Positions 19,853 to 32,393 are shown, numbered from the stretch's first letter. The stretch is 64,000 nt of DNA from Limnephilus marmoratus (GCA_917880885.1 OU862922.1:24800627-24864626), one strand, 5' to 3'. Notes: generated by a model not told the origin, from the sequence alone. Numbers and translations: made by a program.

Positions 19853-22800
19853 GAGCGTTTAACCAGCCAGCGGACGAAAATCCACATTTCGTCGAAAGTT
19901 GTTCTTACGATCGTACAGGGCGGTTACAATGAGAAAGATTAATTATTCTCCGTACCAGCTTTTTTAAATTTTAACTCAATATCGAATTTATTTCAATTCA
20001 AATTAGCTTTAATTTATACCTTCATCCAAAAATGCTGAAAGGCGTGATGATAAAACTATTAAAATAATGTCCTTTTTGTAGTTATTTTTTGATTATAAGT
20101 ATTTATTATTTTTCAATAATGTCTAATTTTTTTTTTCTCAAAATTTATTACATGCGACTGCTAGATAAAAGAACAATCTTTCGAAATCCATTTATAATTT
20201 TTTGTGGAAAAGAGTCAATACGTCTAAAATCTGATTTGAAAATGGCATATTTCTGGTTTTCTCTGATAATGCCCTCTTAAATCAAGTTTTTGATAAATTT
20301 ATACACATCTTTCAATTTCACTTCATTAAAACAATCAATAATACCGTCTCATTAAAACTGTATTCTCTAAATTATTTTATAAATAACACCTGCTATTCAA
20401 AGGATTTTAGAAACATGACGCTCTTAGCAATTAAAAAACTTCCTGTTGATATTATTCAATTGCCTACATAAGATAACATGCCGACAATTTATTATTAACA
20501 TTTTACGTAAACAATATTAAAATATTTTTTTTTGTAAAAATCCACTGAAAGATTTTAAAGATCTAGACAAAAATCTAATTTACTCTAAATTTAAAAAAGA
20601 ACGCGATGAATTTCATCACACTACCAATGCACATATTCTTTCAATTAATCAATGGCCTCGTCTCTAACGGTGAGATTCTGGCGCAAATCAATTTATTTGT
20701 ACCAGAGTCTCACTCTTGGGCACGTCGCCATAACATATTATATTGCCGATCGAGTCGTACAAATCTGTACCCGAATTCGCCCGTGGGAAGAGCGATACGC
20801 TATTTAAATATATTACCTATATAAAAATTTCGACATATTCTTCAAAGATTCAATGAGTTTCTACGGTTTTTGGCGCTACATACTCACTGTGAAAATGGTA
20901 CTTTTACAATTAATTAGATAAAATATCTGTAATGTTGTAAATTTTTTGTACACAAATAAAATAAAATAAAAAAATAAAATAAAATTGCACATGTTATATA
21001 CGATCAACTGTAAAGAAGATGAATAAAAAAGTAGGTTTAAATAAACTGTTCAATCTCAATCTTGTAAAATCCTTTTCACGCTATATATATCCTTTTATTT
21101 TTTATATTGCAATCCTTCGTCATAATGGTTCATTGCAGAAACTGAAAATGATGCAATCGCTAATCACCGGTGTATGGTTGGTTATCTTACGCCAAGATAG
21201 TTTTCTGAAAATAAACAAGATAATATCTGGAACACGGAAACAACCATTCATGTTGCATCAGCCGTAAATCAACTGAAAAAGGTTTCGGAAACGTTGCTCC
21301 GTGAAATGCGCTTCGCTGCGTTCGAGTAGGTAAATTATTATTATTACCTCTGTGGAAAATGTCAACTCCCAGTATTACAAATTACAAAGCTGGCTGCTTG
21401 CTTGCTTTTCCATGTTCTGTGTGTAAATACAATAAATGCCAATGAGCCAGGCGCTCTGGAGGGTCGGTTGCCGACTGGCGATATTTAGGCTTCAATTAAC
21501 CTTTTCTCCGGTGCGTAGCAAGCGATGGTTTATGCCAAGTCGAATAGGGGGAATATTTACACCGAGGCATTTCGTTTACAATTATTTTGCCTATGTTTTG
21601 TCGCTTTGCTCTCGTGTTTGAGCCGAACATATTGCTGGTGTTTGTATTATATTGCTGGTGATATGCTTTGAAAGTATTGCTGGTGTTTAGTTTTTTTGAT
21701 AATGTATCGAACCAAATAGGTGGCTTTCGGAAACGAAACTGTGAATACTGATGACTAGATACTTTTACAGTGATTTCTTAAATCTAATTATAACCCTTGA
21801 CTTGTTGCTAATTATTGTATTTTATTTTGTTTCAGGTAAGTTCTTCTAATCTATTAACAACAAAATTTCACACAATCGCTGTTGCTGTACGGTACGGTAA
21901 GCTCTATTTTTCCATCAATGATGAAAGGAAGCCTTAAATCATTACAAAAAATTGCGAAATCAAATGTTATTTTGCTCGCTTCCGAAAGATCCCAGGTATC
22001 AATATTCTTACATACAATGCCACTTTCATTGCAATTATTTAATATAAAAAAACCTCTTAAGGCTCAGTTATAAGCGTTAAAAAGTAGAAGTTTACTGAAT
22101 ATTGTTTGAAAGGGAGTTGTTATGTAAATACGAATGACAGAGGGAGCTCGCTAATATAAAAGAACTAATTAATAGGCGTTGGGGAAATATTTATTAAAAC
22201 ATAATATAAAAGAGAACTAATTAATAGGCTTTGGGAAAATATTTATTAAAACACTGCTTCTTTTAATTAGACCAAACAACTCTTAAAAATAACCTAAAAA
22301 ATGTCAAATAACAGAACCAGATGCGTTTTTTATAGTTTTCAGAACATAATTAACGATTTTTTTCTATGTGGGGAATTTCATATTACTACCTACTTTTCAA
22401 CTCGGAATAGCGATTAATTAATTTTTAAAAATAACATAGCTATCTATATATATTTTTAAGAGCTTAGAACTCGTGTTCAAGGGAAATATAATTATATCGG
22501 TAGAAATTCGGAAGTCCGAAGTCTTAGAGGGCATTACCAGAGAAAGCCGGAAATACGTCATTTTCAAAAAAGTTTTTAGGCGTATTGACTCTTTTCCACA
22601 AAAAATTATAAATGGATTTCGAAAGATTGTTCTTTTATCTAGCATTCGTATGTAATAAATTTTTAGAATTTTTTTTAATTTTTAGTATAATAAGGTTATT
22701 CCATAGGTCGTTGGCAGATTTGTTAAATTTTCAAAAAAGTTTTTGTATTATACCACACCCATTTCAAATAATGTAATCATGCAGTAAAATAAATCAATAC

Positions 22801-23232
22801 AATATCTAGCAGAGTTATGTATTAGAATTTTAATTTTAGTTTCAATAAAATCATTAAAAAATATGTACGTACATGTGTTTCTTGACGAAAATTGGTCCAT
22901 TTGTGTATTTATTTGCGCACTTACAAACTAATATATTTCAGATTTTTTTAACATTCTTATTAAATTTAGACATTATTGAAAAATGATAAATACTTATAAT
23001 CAAAAAATAACACAAAAAGTACACTATTTTAATAGTTTTATCATCACGCCTTTCAGCATTTTTGGATGAAGGTATAAATTAAAGCTAATTTGGATTGAAA
23101 TAAATTCGATATTGAGTTATAATTTAAAAAAGCTGGTACGGAGAATAATTAATCTTTCTCATTGTAACCGCCCTGCACAATCGGAAGAACAACTTTCAAC
23201 GAAATTTTCGTCCGCTGGCTGGTTAAACGCTC
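19853..23232. mobile_element. Large DNA element with long inverted repeats and TTAA duplication
   Basis: Termini begin GAGCGTTTAACCAGCCAGCG on the left (19853) and the inverse on the right (ending 23232). Both are flanked by TTAA (19849-19852, 23233-23236). The inverted similarity runs from 19853 to about 20280 and pairs with about 22520-23232; the left arm lacks roughly 300 bases present in the right. TTAA duplications are known for piggyBac, Kolobok and Sola3 elements. GAG ends favour Sola3, but no transposase is seen. The interior (20300-22500) is non-coding as far as I can read. Confidence 0.7.
22050..22520. repeat. Dispersed repeat, copies at 43655-43800, 45703-45770 and 56940-57390
   Basis: Shared blocks include 'AAGGCTC.GTTATAAGCGTT', a stretch like TAAATACGAATG followed by GAGGGAGC, the CAGAACCAG block, a GGGAATTTCATATT block and 'GTAGAAATTCGGAA'. 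It is non-coding and probably part of a DNA-transposon family related to the surrounding element. Confidence 0.6.
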
Positions 23233-23239
23233 TTAAGCG

Positions 23240-24540
23240 AAGACTTAATTTCTGCATTTAACATCTACACAACTTCCCTTTTTTTATATTTTTACTTGAT
23301 GATCATATAAACCTTTCGTGACGGTTTTCACGCGAGTTCAAATATAACATTGAGTTATAGGTACTTACGCTTAAAATTTAAGAAATACCTACATTTGGGC
23401 GTGACCCATATATTTAGATTTATGCCTCCGTGCTGTCTGCCGGAGAGTTCGTAGACCTCACGCATTATTTCCCAGAATACTCTTGAACTATTAAAGAGCA
23501 CACATTAATAATTTCATCTAGGGTTTGGGACTGTTCTGTGGCTCCCTTTGAGAAATGATCTCTGTGTTTTGTTCTTTATCACGTCGGCATTTTCAACCGG
23601 CATGTAATAAAGGTTTTCAACTCAACATTTCTAGCCGTAGATATTTAAGTGATATTATTATTACTTCCTGACTTGATTTACAAATAATTATTAGCTATAA
23701 TTCGCTTTTAAAGTTGCCTTGAGCTACCAATAATGCAAATATGAAGTGTCCTTTTTGCGTGTCTAATTTGACAAAAAATGCATAATAGAGTGTCCGGGGA
23801 AACCTTTTTGTAAAAAGGACACAATGAGAATCGTTATTATTTAAAATTGATGTGTTGCATGGCACCGTTTTTGTGTGCCAACAGCTCAAGGTAAGTGGTA
23901 CCATAATAATACGATACCCCAAAATATGATTCAAGTGAAATTGTGGATATACGTATAGAACATATTTAGATGTTTGTTATTACAAAAAATATGAATAGTA
24001 ATGAAGAAATGACTTGTGGATATTAAGATATCATAATGACGAAAAATAAAAATTGTATTATAAATGAAAAATAAGTAAAAATAAGTTTTTGAAATAATTT
24101 GCGGAATGGACTAGCGATGTCAGTGATGAAATGGATACTCGCGCAAATTAATTTTAGGGCGTTTACTTGCATGAATTTTATAATTTTCTGTCTTGTCCAA
24201 AATAGACAGCTCCGAACAAAGAAGATATACGCCTAAAATTTTAATGGGTAATATCACTTTTCAACACCATGCATTAAGATTACTTTAATTTTCACCTTAT
24301 GTTTCCCGCCCTAAAAGACTTTAATATGTACCTATTGTTTTTAAATGTCTTCTATTTCAGTAGTTTTTAGATTGATTTCCTTTTTTCGTTTTGCTCCCGA
24401 TAAACCTATCTCAAGAGCGTTTATAAATGTTGCATTAAAATAATACTTGTGTTTTTCATATTGTTGTAAAAATATAATTATGTATGCCTAATGCTTATTT
24501 TTATTTTTTTAAACTTTATGTGTAAAACCTCAAATTGTAA
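23240..24540. other. Intergenic DNA, no feature recognised
   Basis: AT-rich, with no supported coding frame or shared repeat. Confidence 0.4.
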
Positions 24541-24907
24541 TCATATATATTATAAAAGAAAGTCCAAAAAAACGTGCGGTTCACAAAAACTCAGAAACTA
24601 GTTCCGGTACGATCAAGAGAGTTATATGGTGTGGTAGATCTCTATCCCTCCTCCAGGATGACGGTTCCCGTTTTTACCTAAAGAGCGTGCTTTTGAAGAT
24701 ATAAGGGCTGGAAGTTTCGCCCTCTTGAAATTTCTAGAACAGTCTTCCGGAAAGTACTAGAAGGTTCCATAGAGCTCTAGAAAGTTCTGGAAGGAATGGC
24801 GGAGAGTATGTCGTGGAATGTTTGGGAATAAAGAATCGGGAACATCATTTTGGAACATTCCAGAACACTCGAATGTTGTCCTGAGCGAAGCCGGGTAACC
24901 CAGCTAG
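24541..24907 (+). mobile_element. Non-autonomous Helitron
   Basis: The 5' end reads TCATATATATTATAAAAGAA after an A. The 3' end reads GAAGCCGGGTAACCCAGCTAG and is followed by T. A 5' TC, a 3' CTAG preceded by a small GC-rich hairpin (GGGT-A-ACCC) and insertion between A and T are the hallmarks of Helitrons. The 'TATTATAAA' start and 'GCGAAGCCGGG...CAGCTAG' end resemble Lep1-type Helitrons. No Rep/helicase is encoded at 367 bp. Confidence 0.7.
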
Positions 24908-24909
24908 TA

Positions 24910-25110
24910 TTTAATTAAATGAAGATAATATTAGCGAAACTCAATCGAAAATCTGGAAACAGAAAAAGATATTTGCACCTCTGGGACTCGGAACACAGGA
25001 CCAGCGAAAGGTCCTGGGTTCGAGTCCCAGAGGTGCAATTATCTTTTTCTGATTTTTCTACTTCCAGATTTTCGATTGAGTTTCGCTAATATTGTCTTCA
25101 TTTAATTAAA
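24910..25110. repeat. Palindromic fold-back carrying a tRNA 3'-half
   Basis: Arms of about 75-80 bp are inverted copies of each other, from TTTAATTAAATGAAG to the central CCTCTGGGACTCG. The centre and inner right arm read CTGGGTTCGAGTCCCAG then AGGTGCA: a complete T stem-loop with B box and a 3' acceptor strand. The left arm has the inverted copy, TGCACCTCTGGGACTCG. It starts three bases after the Helitron end. Confidence 0.8.
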
Positions 25111-25134
25111 AATTATATATTGCTTACTTGGTAC

Positions 25135-25518
25135 GATAAAACCATTAACACAATGACGTTGACTTATGCATTATCTATGTTAATTCAAATTTCATATGTT
25201 TTATGACATGTTGAACCGAGTTTTATTTCGTTTTAGCAAGCAATATTTTTGTTCCACCTCTTGTTGGAAATTAATGTATTTTCCAGGTTTAATCTTCCAT
25301 TTTGCATAGAGCATCACGTTCCAGCTGATAAAACCATTAACACAATGACGTTGACTTATGCATTATCTATGTTAATTCAAATTTCATATGTTTTATGACA
25401 TGTTGAACCGAGTTTTATTTCGTTTTAGCAAGCAATATTTTTGTTCCACCTCTTGTTGGAAATTAATGTATTTTCCAGGTTTAGTCTTCCATTTTGCATA
25501 AAGCATCACGTTCCAGCT
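25135..25518. repeat. Tandem duplication, 192-bp unit
   Basis: The unit beginning GATAAAACCATTAACACAAT occurs at 25135-25326 and again at 25327-25518 with only a few differences (for example TTTAATCTTC versus TTTAGTCTTC). A minus-strand open frame (25668-25393) runs through the second unit, but its Lys-rich product has no recognised domain. Confidence 0.9.
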
Positions 25519-25975
25519 GGTTTTTGCTGAAACCGCAGAATGGTTATTCTTTTTCAATTCACTTTGGCATTGTCGTTTGAATTGCACTAGTTCGATTACC
25601 TTTAGGTGCTTTTTTGCTATTAGGAAGGAAATTGAGTTTTCAAGGCTTCTATAATAAGTTGTTGACAATGATATTGATATATTTACGTGAGTCTTAGTGA
25701 CAAAGTAATACTTTTTTTTGCAAACTGGATTGAAATTATATTATGGTATTGAATAATAAGTATTTTACTTATTTAAAACAACAATGTCCCATAACTGTAG
25801 GCTGTAGGGCCATTTATTGTATAGCCCATCAAACCTTAAAATTATTGTTACAAAGGCCGGTACTTAGAAGCGGCCATATATTTATTTATTAATCTTTGGC
25901 AAAACCAACAGTTGAATATTATAATCTTTAAAAATTCTTACATTATACCATATGCCGGATTGGGAGAGAATGGTT

Positions 25976-26222
25976 GACTTCTCCAGCCGTACTATCTCGG
26001 AATATCGTCTTGCACCGCAGTAGGATAGATGAATTCACACGTCCGTCACTCCTGGAAACACTGACCCCCAGATTCCTACCCATCCCCAATACCCTTCTTC
26101 TTTTCAGAACTCCCTCCCCTTCCTTTCTTAAAAAGACCCTCCACACAGCATCCCCAAAGATGACATAGGCCCTGAGGGTAAAAATTTTCCTCAGGGCCAC
26201 CTGTGTGGAGCTAATGTAAAAA
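25976..26222 (+). mobile_element. SINE-like repeat, long form, 5'-truncated
   Basis: Plus strand. It starts within the extra block that marks the long form ('CTTGCACCGCAG'...'CACACGTCCGTCACTCCTGG') and ends with the hairpin tail GGCCCTGAGG ... CCTCAGGGCC and GTGTGGAGCTAATGTAAAAA at 26203-26222. Confidence 0.7.
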
Positions 26223-26334
26223 GAAATTGTAATAATTATAACCCATTACAGATTTCCTCCTTGTATTAAGAATTGACAAAAGAATTATATAAAACGAAAA
26301 CATTAAACCATAATATTATAGCACAATAATTAGT

Positions 26335-26530
26335 CCGGTCAGTGGTTGAACGGGCGTAGCGCTTGGGTCCCACCTGGGCGTCGCGTGTTCGATTCCTCGG
26401 CTGGCTAAGTCCTCCATCACAACACAAGCTTTCTGTGGTGGTAGTAGGAGATTTTCAAAGATTGTTGGGTTATTCATAACCCGGGTGTGTTTGTCTTTCT
26501 TTTAAAAAAGAAAAAAAATAATTAAAAGAC
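26335..26530 (+). mobile_element. tRNA-derived SINE, second family
   Basis: The A box region 'GGTCAGTGGTTGAACGGG' and the B box 'GTGTTCGATTCCTC' are spaced as in a tRNA. A body of about 90 bases follows, ending in 'CATAACCCGGGTGTGTTTG' and an A-rich tail (26505-26530). The acceptor arms do not pair, so it is a SINE rather than a tRNA gene. Confidence 0.55.
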
Positions 26531-26640
26531 AAATAACTTTGTTTACATCGCTTTTATTTATATACAATCAACTTGTTTCATGAACGATGTTCACATCAGG
26601 ATCAAATTTATACTAAACTTAAAAATTAAACGTAGATCAC

Positions 26641-26930
26641 ATATTTTTTTTTTTTTTTTTTTACATGAGCTCCACACAGGAGGCCCTGAGGAAAATAATT
26701 TCCCTCAGGGCCTATGTCATCTTTGAGGATGCTGTGTGGAGGGTTTTTTTAAGGAAAGGAAGGAGAGGAGAGTTCTGGGAAGGAAAAGGATTTAAGGGGT
26801 GGGTAGGAATCTGGGGTTCAGTATGTCCTGGTCATCCGCCTTCAAGACCGAGACAAACCTCACCCCATGAACCCGGACACCCCTGCTAAATCACCAAACG
26901 TAGCGAACCACTGGGAGGAAAGGGTAGAAG
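26641..26930 (-). mobile_element. SINE-like repeat, short form
   Basis: A T-run at 26645-26662 (a poly-A tail on the minus strand) is followed by the hairpin tail and the body modules 'CAAACCTCACCCCATGAACC' and 'AACGTAGCGAACCACT'. It is truncated in the CACTTGGGG module. It lacks the 120-bp block of the long form. Confidence 0.75.
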
Positions 26931-27099
26931 GGAGGGGAAGGGGTAGGGGGAAGTTTATTAAAATTAGGGATTTCAAAGTCATTAGCAGGGAAAGACCGGT
27001 TAAGTGGGAAAAGGTTCAAAAGAGGGTTTATGAAAATTTGCTGCTCATTAATTTGGTCTTCTTTATTATTTACATTTTTCCTAATTTCTAAAATCTCCA

Positions 27100-28245
27100 A
27101 ATTATTAGTCCATGGTTTTTGTCAAAATTATGATCATTTTTTAATAAATGATCTGCGAACTCAGATTCGATATTGCCATTTAATGCCCTGAGATGTTCTT
27201 TAACCCTTACTTCAAAGCTTCTATTTGTTCTACCTATATAAAAACAATTACAGTCTTTTCAATTGAGTTTATAAACGCCCGATTTTTTGGTTTTAATGTC
27301 GCTATCTTTGTTGTTAAGGATGAATTTTTAAAATTTATTTCTTGAATAAAATGCTGGTTGTATAGTACCGGGAATATTTTAATAGTATCGATTAGTGGTA
27401 GTATAGTATTTATAGTACCGGGAATATAAAAAAGGTTATTATTATTATATATAACAATAATATTATATAAAACTATAACAACAAAAATTCACTCATGATG
27501 ATAAAACAGAATAACATTATTTTCGGCTGTCATTTATTGGTAACCATAAGACAAGATGTACATAAAACAAATTTAATTCAACAGAATTGTAAATACATAC
27601 GTATATAATAATATTATGTTCTTCAGGCCAGCATTTCCCCGAAGGAAGGTTTTGACAGTTTTTCTATCAGCGAAATAAAATTTGAAGGGTCTCGAAGGGG
27701 AAAATAAATTGGGGAAACGCCGCTTTCAGCGGATTTAATTACTTAATAGATGAAAATTGTCCTTTTAAAAAAATCGGTTCATTTCTTTATTTTGAATAAC
27801 TCAATGTTTCCAGTCGTTGGTTTGTCGACAGTCGATGTTTACCATTGGGGACTTCGATATTCCGTCGTGATATACCTACATATTACAATAATAATGTGAT
27901 GTGATATGTCAGTCAGTTCAGTAGGAAATCGTATACAAACAAACTGTTGTTGACCCAGTGACCAGATACAAAAAGCTCAGCCTATTGAATATCGATTCCT
28001 CAACCTTGTCTACCTGTCTACCACAAACAAAATGCTCATTGTTTTTTATCGCTAACTTAGAATTTTATCATAATTTTGTTCATTTTTTCGCGTCTAGTCC
28101 AGCATTGGTCGTGTTGGTTCTGTTTGCTAAAGTAAGATGAAATTTATTATAATAATTTTAACTTTAATCATCTAAATAATCAGTTGGTAACCCTGATTTG
28201 TTAATATTCACTTTCATGTTCCTACCATATTAGATCGAGGTTCCT
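27100..28245. other. Intergenic DNA, no feature recognised
   Basis: AT-rich sequence. 'TATAGTACCGGGAATAT' is repeated at about 27361 and 27411. No coding frame is supported. Confidence 0.4.
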
Positions 28246-28249
28246 TATG

Positions 28250-29444
28250 TTGAAGTCACATGGTTCACTCGGATGAAGGTTTACTCGATGAAATGTTCCA
28301 TTCTCGTTTCACCGCGTGTTCACACGGTTCCTTCGAAGGAAGAGTTCACTCGACATTCTCGCTACGAAGTCGTCGAGCGTAGTCGCGGCGCGCATTGGAA
28401 TTCGTCCGGTGCTGACGGCTAAGTTCGGGAATATTTACGATTTCAATTGACATTTCCGATAACGTCGAACTAAATTCGAGAAATTGGCGATTCTTGTAAA
28501 CAGTAAATAAATTTCAGCACCATAAAATGAACATATGGTTAAATAATAACCTGAAAACTGATATCTACCAGTATTTTTGCACCATGAAAATTTTTTTATT
28601 CCAAAATAGGCCTCGGCTTGCAATAAAATCCATATAAATGGAATATTTATTAACGTATCCAAAAACTAAAAATTGTTTTGGAAAGGCGATGAAATATGCT
28701 TCCAAATTTTATTATTAGAAATAACCACGTAATTTTTTAAATAGAGTAATTTTTAATGTAAACTTTTAAGAGTTTAAAAAATGGCTCTCCTTGCTTTTAT
28801 TCTAACTAAAATTACCGGTTAACAAAAGAAATATAAAAACACACACTTATTTTGTTAGACAAATAAATTATAAATGTTTCTGTCACCTCACTTTTTTGTC
28901 GTTTCATATAAAAATAATTCATAAAAAATTCACAATGTTTCATAATTTTTTTTCAAATTCGATCAGAAACTTTGGTTCCATAGAAGTGTACATTCGTATT
29001 CTTTTGTGGTTATTTGTTATATTGAATATATGTATAGAGCATTATTTTCTCTTTCCAATACCGTTTAGATCATATTTTTCACTATGATAGTAAGGTAGAA
29101 ACAACGATTTCTATGAGACATGTAGGAGTTATTTCGAAAAGCGAACTAAACGGAGCATTTTGACGTTTAAGCCGCTCCGGCTACTCGTCCTCACGCCAGA
29201 ACATTTCGGCCGACTAATTTGCGAGTGAAAGACTGTTCACTTGAGTGTTCACACACATCATTCGCGTCACGTGATATTAAATTCCGGTTGCGAGTGAGCA
29301 GTGCCGAAGGAAGCATTCCAACATTGTTGGAATGCTTCATTCGGCACTGTCTCTATTCACTTTCGTGTTCACACGGTTCATTTCGAGGGAAAGAGGCGGA
29401 ATGAAATCACGAAATGAACGATAAATGAATCATGTGAATGGGCT
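28250..29444. mobile_element. Possible decayed DNA transposon
   Basis: Weak inverted ends, 'TCACATGGTTCA' at about 28257 and 'TGAATCATGTGAA' ending near 29441, are each followed internally by the CpG-rich theme 'TGTTCACACGGTTC'. There is a near-perfect hairpin inside (29301-29349). No target duplication is clear, so the boundaries are tentative. Confidence 0.3.
29301..29349. repeat. Perfect-arm hairpin
   Basis: AGTGCCGAAGGAAGCATTCC folds on GGAATGCTTCATTCGGCACT with a short ACATTGTT centre. The arms differ at a single pair. A pre-miRNA-like transcript is conceivable, but the setting looks like a transposon centre. Confidence 0.7.
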
Positions 29445-29630
29445 ATTAGTATGCATTATTGGGACAATTGTATACTTACTACGGTCTTAGGCTACAATTA
29501 TGTCATAAATAGATTACCAACCATTGTTAACTCCTATGGTAATGTTGCTGATGTTTTTAACATGCTTCTTTTGAAGTTTAAAGCTGTACTAATTAAACAT
29601 TAAGATGACAATATACCCTAAAATATATTC

Positions 29631-29845
29631 AGAATCTTAACGACGTAAGTAAAGAAACCGTGTATACAAATTGCGACTCGCGACCCGTGCTTTGGACGAA
29701 CCTACTGTCGAATTTGCCGTATCAAAGAAAAGAGGAAGAAGATTAATAATGTGGGAATCTTAACGACGTAAGTGAAGAAAGCGTGTAAACAAATATACGC
29801 CGCGGCACGGCGTATTGCACGAACGTACAGTCGAATTCACCCTAG
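29631..29845. repeat. Diverged tandem duplication, about 120-bp unit
   Basis: 'GAATCTTAACGACGTAAGT' starts both units (29631 and 29756). Both continue with an AAGAAA.CGTGTA block and then CGAAC.TAC.GTCGAATT. The second unit contains a short CG-rich hairpin, ATACGCCG/CGGCGTAT. Confidence 0.65.
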
Positions 29846-29859
29846 CAGGCCTGGAGATT

Positions 29860-32180
29860 CGACCTTTCTGCAGCGTTGATTTTAATTAATTCTGAAGAAC
29901 GTGCTACAAATATTAAAAATGTAAACACATGTTGTCCTCCCGAAATTATTAATTCATCGTCTAGAAAAATAAATTCTGGTGCTTACCGCTAACTTTATAG
30001 TTGAAAAACGGGTTATATAGTTTTCAAATCGTTGTACGTAAAATATATTAATGGTAAGGTACTGTTTTTATTAATCTAGTATATAAATAATTTGCACTTC
30101 TTGTGCGGCATGGCAATAAAAAAGTTATTTTAGTTACGGATTCGCCGGAAATGATTAAAATGTAAGTTTTGAGCGTACAAAAATTATTAGGATTGTGTAC
30201 CGCCTTAAGTATTTTAAGAAGTATTACAAGTATTTTACAGAAGTCACTGCATAACAGGTTTTTATTTATTTATTTTTGTTTCTTCTTTATTGCTTTTGTT
30301 GACTTTGTGCTAATCAACGATATTCAAATACAGAAGAGATATGCTATGGTGTCCGCGCAACTGTCGCCGGACTACGCGCTAATTAGCGTAGTTTTCATAC
30401 AAAAAGAATTTGTTCATTTCGTTGATTTTTTGAAAATGTGCATTAATATTGGTTAACAATATATTTTGAATAAGGAAAGAATTCATTCATTTAGTTTAAC
30501 GTTCGTTTGGTTTATTCGTTAATTATTTGTTCTTTTAGTTTATTTGTTAATTGGTAAACAATATCGGCGACACCCGGAAGCGCAGAACCACATAGTAAAA
30601 ACAGCAGATAGCACATCTACTTATATTTCAATATTTGGTGCTAATGTATATTGGTTTTTTTCTGTCTTGTTTAATTATATAACTCTATATTTTTTCTTTT
30701 CTTTCTATATTTTACTTCGACTATAACAAATATATAGGTATATCAATGACCCTTGTGCCGTTAATTCTAAATAAGTAAATAAATTTATATTTGCATTGTT
30801 TACTCGGATGCACCGGAACATTTAAAAAAAAAGGTTAAAAAATTATTATGATTGTGTCCAGTACTTTCAAAATTTGAACTGTATGTGCTAAAGTAGGTAT
30901 TAAGCCTAAGTGTAGTTTAAATTGTTTTCCATCGTTATTTCTGATTTTATATATTTTTGTAAATAAGTCGAACCATATTGTCAAGGTGGGGGTGTCTTAT
31001 TAATAGGTAAGTAAGTAAGTGTAAATGTTTGCAAAATTGAATAATTGATTCCGCAAATAATTGCCTAAAAAATAGTATTGTATTGTTCATTGAGGAAGGA
31101 TCCATACTTATATGTACTGTAAAAATGAGCGTCACGGGATTATTTTTTTTTTGCTACGTACGTCCTGCACCGTTGCATGAGCAATATATTCTGCTTATAT
31201 TGATGGAAGTAGGAAGAATTTAAAAAAAAAATCAGGTTATTCGTAGGGTGTTTGTTGTTTCTTTTAAATAAAAAAAGAACCGATGAAAAAGTGTATTGGA
31301 TAAATCTATTGAATGGACATTTTCACAAATGCAATGTGATATCGCACTTTTTTGCTTCCCAAAAAATCAATGCTGTATTGTTAGATTTATATTTCAATGT
31401 TGCAATACGGTGAGTGGTAAATCGCCATTGACATCACATTACATGTAGGAAAGATCACTTATAATTTAATTATTTAGAGTTGGTAGTGGCCGCCATGCGC
31501 AGCGGCCCGTGCAACCGCTGAACACTGCACAGTTATCCGCCGCAGACTTATAATATTATGTACCAAGGCGATCGTCTATCCGTCCATCCCCTCGGAGCTC
31601 ATACTCACAGAGGAACTGCCCGGTACAGGATGCAGCACAGTTATGAAATAATTGTTGGAACTCTCTAAAAACTTAAGTTTATTGATCGAGATTCCGCACA
31701 ATCTGTCATCTTGTGATTTATGATGATTTTTTATTTATTTTGTTGTTTGCACAATAATAAAAATACTTTATAACGCCGTATTTATGAAAAGTGTCTCTTA
31801 AAATAATAATGGTATAACAACTACAATTTTATGGAAAAAATAGTTTGTACCTTAGACGTGTTCAAAACGTGTCGAAGTGTTGTAACGTTTGTTGTTATCC
31901 ATATGTACGAGTACAATTTATTTCTTTAGAACACTGATTTTTGTTTTTCCTCTTCTGCTTTATTTTTGAAATCTTTTCATTGTAGAATACTTTCCTTTAT
32001 TAATAAAAATCTGCCTATTATGTCATTAATGATTTTATTTGATTCAAGAACATTTTTCAAAAAGCTGTTTTTTCGAAACTTACTTTACTAGAGTTTCACC
32101 ACTGTTAATAACAATTATTCTATGTAAGTCACTAGTTATACCATAATTGTAAATATTAATTGTAAGCCAGTAAAATAAGT
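29860..32180. other. Intergenic DNA, no feature recognised
   Basis: AT-rich, with one GC-rich patch at 31480-31630. Open frames (for example 30169-30456) are low in complexity and without motif. Confidence 0.4.
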
Positions 32181-32186
32181 CTCTAG

Positions 32187-32265
32187 CTATAAGTCCTTGA
32201 GGTGATTTTTCACAAAAACGGCGCTATATAAATTAGCCAAATATTATTATTATTATTATTCTATG
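32187..32265 (+). mobile_element. LINE 3'-tail with TTA microsatellite, copy 1
   Basis: 'CTTGAGGTGATTTTTCACAA' then AAACGGCGCT, a short linker and (ATT)n. The same tail occurs at 32933, 36685, 38665, 40862, 53108 and 62080. It folds as an outer stem AGCGCC/GGCGCT and an inner stem GTGA/TCAC, though here the outer left arm is decayed. Confidence 0.65.
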
Positions 32266-32393
32266 TGACACAAATATTGTCTCTGTGGCACTTTACCAAG
32301 CTGTAAACTATAATCAAACTTTTCAAGAAACCTATTCCAGATGAATTCCTGTCAAATCGATCAAACAAAAAGTTATACACCTGTCTAAACCAA

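Noticed and set aside
25393..25668. 91-codon minus-strand frame rich in Lys and Gln
   Set aside because: It overlaps a tandem duplication, has no recognised domain and no splice context; it may be a gene scrap but cannot be supported.
27958..28140. Short plus-strand frame near 28 kb
   Set aside because: No recognised domain and the length expected by chance.
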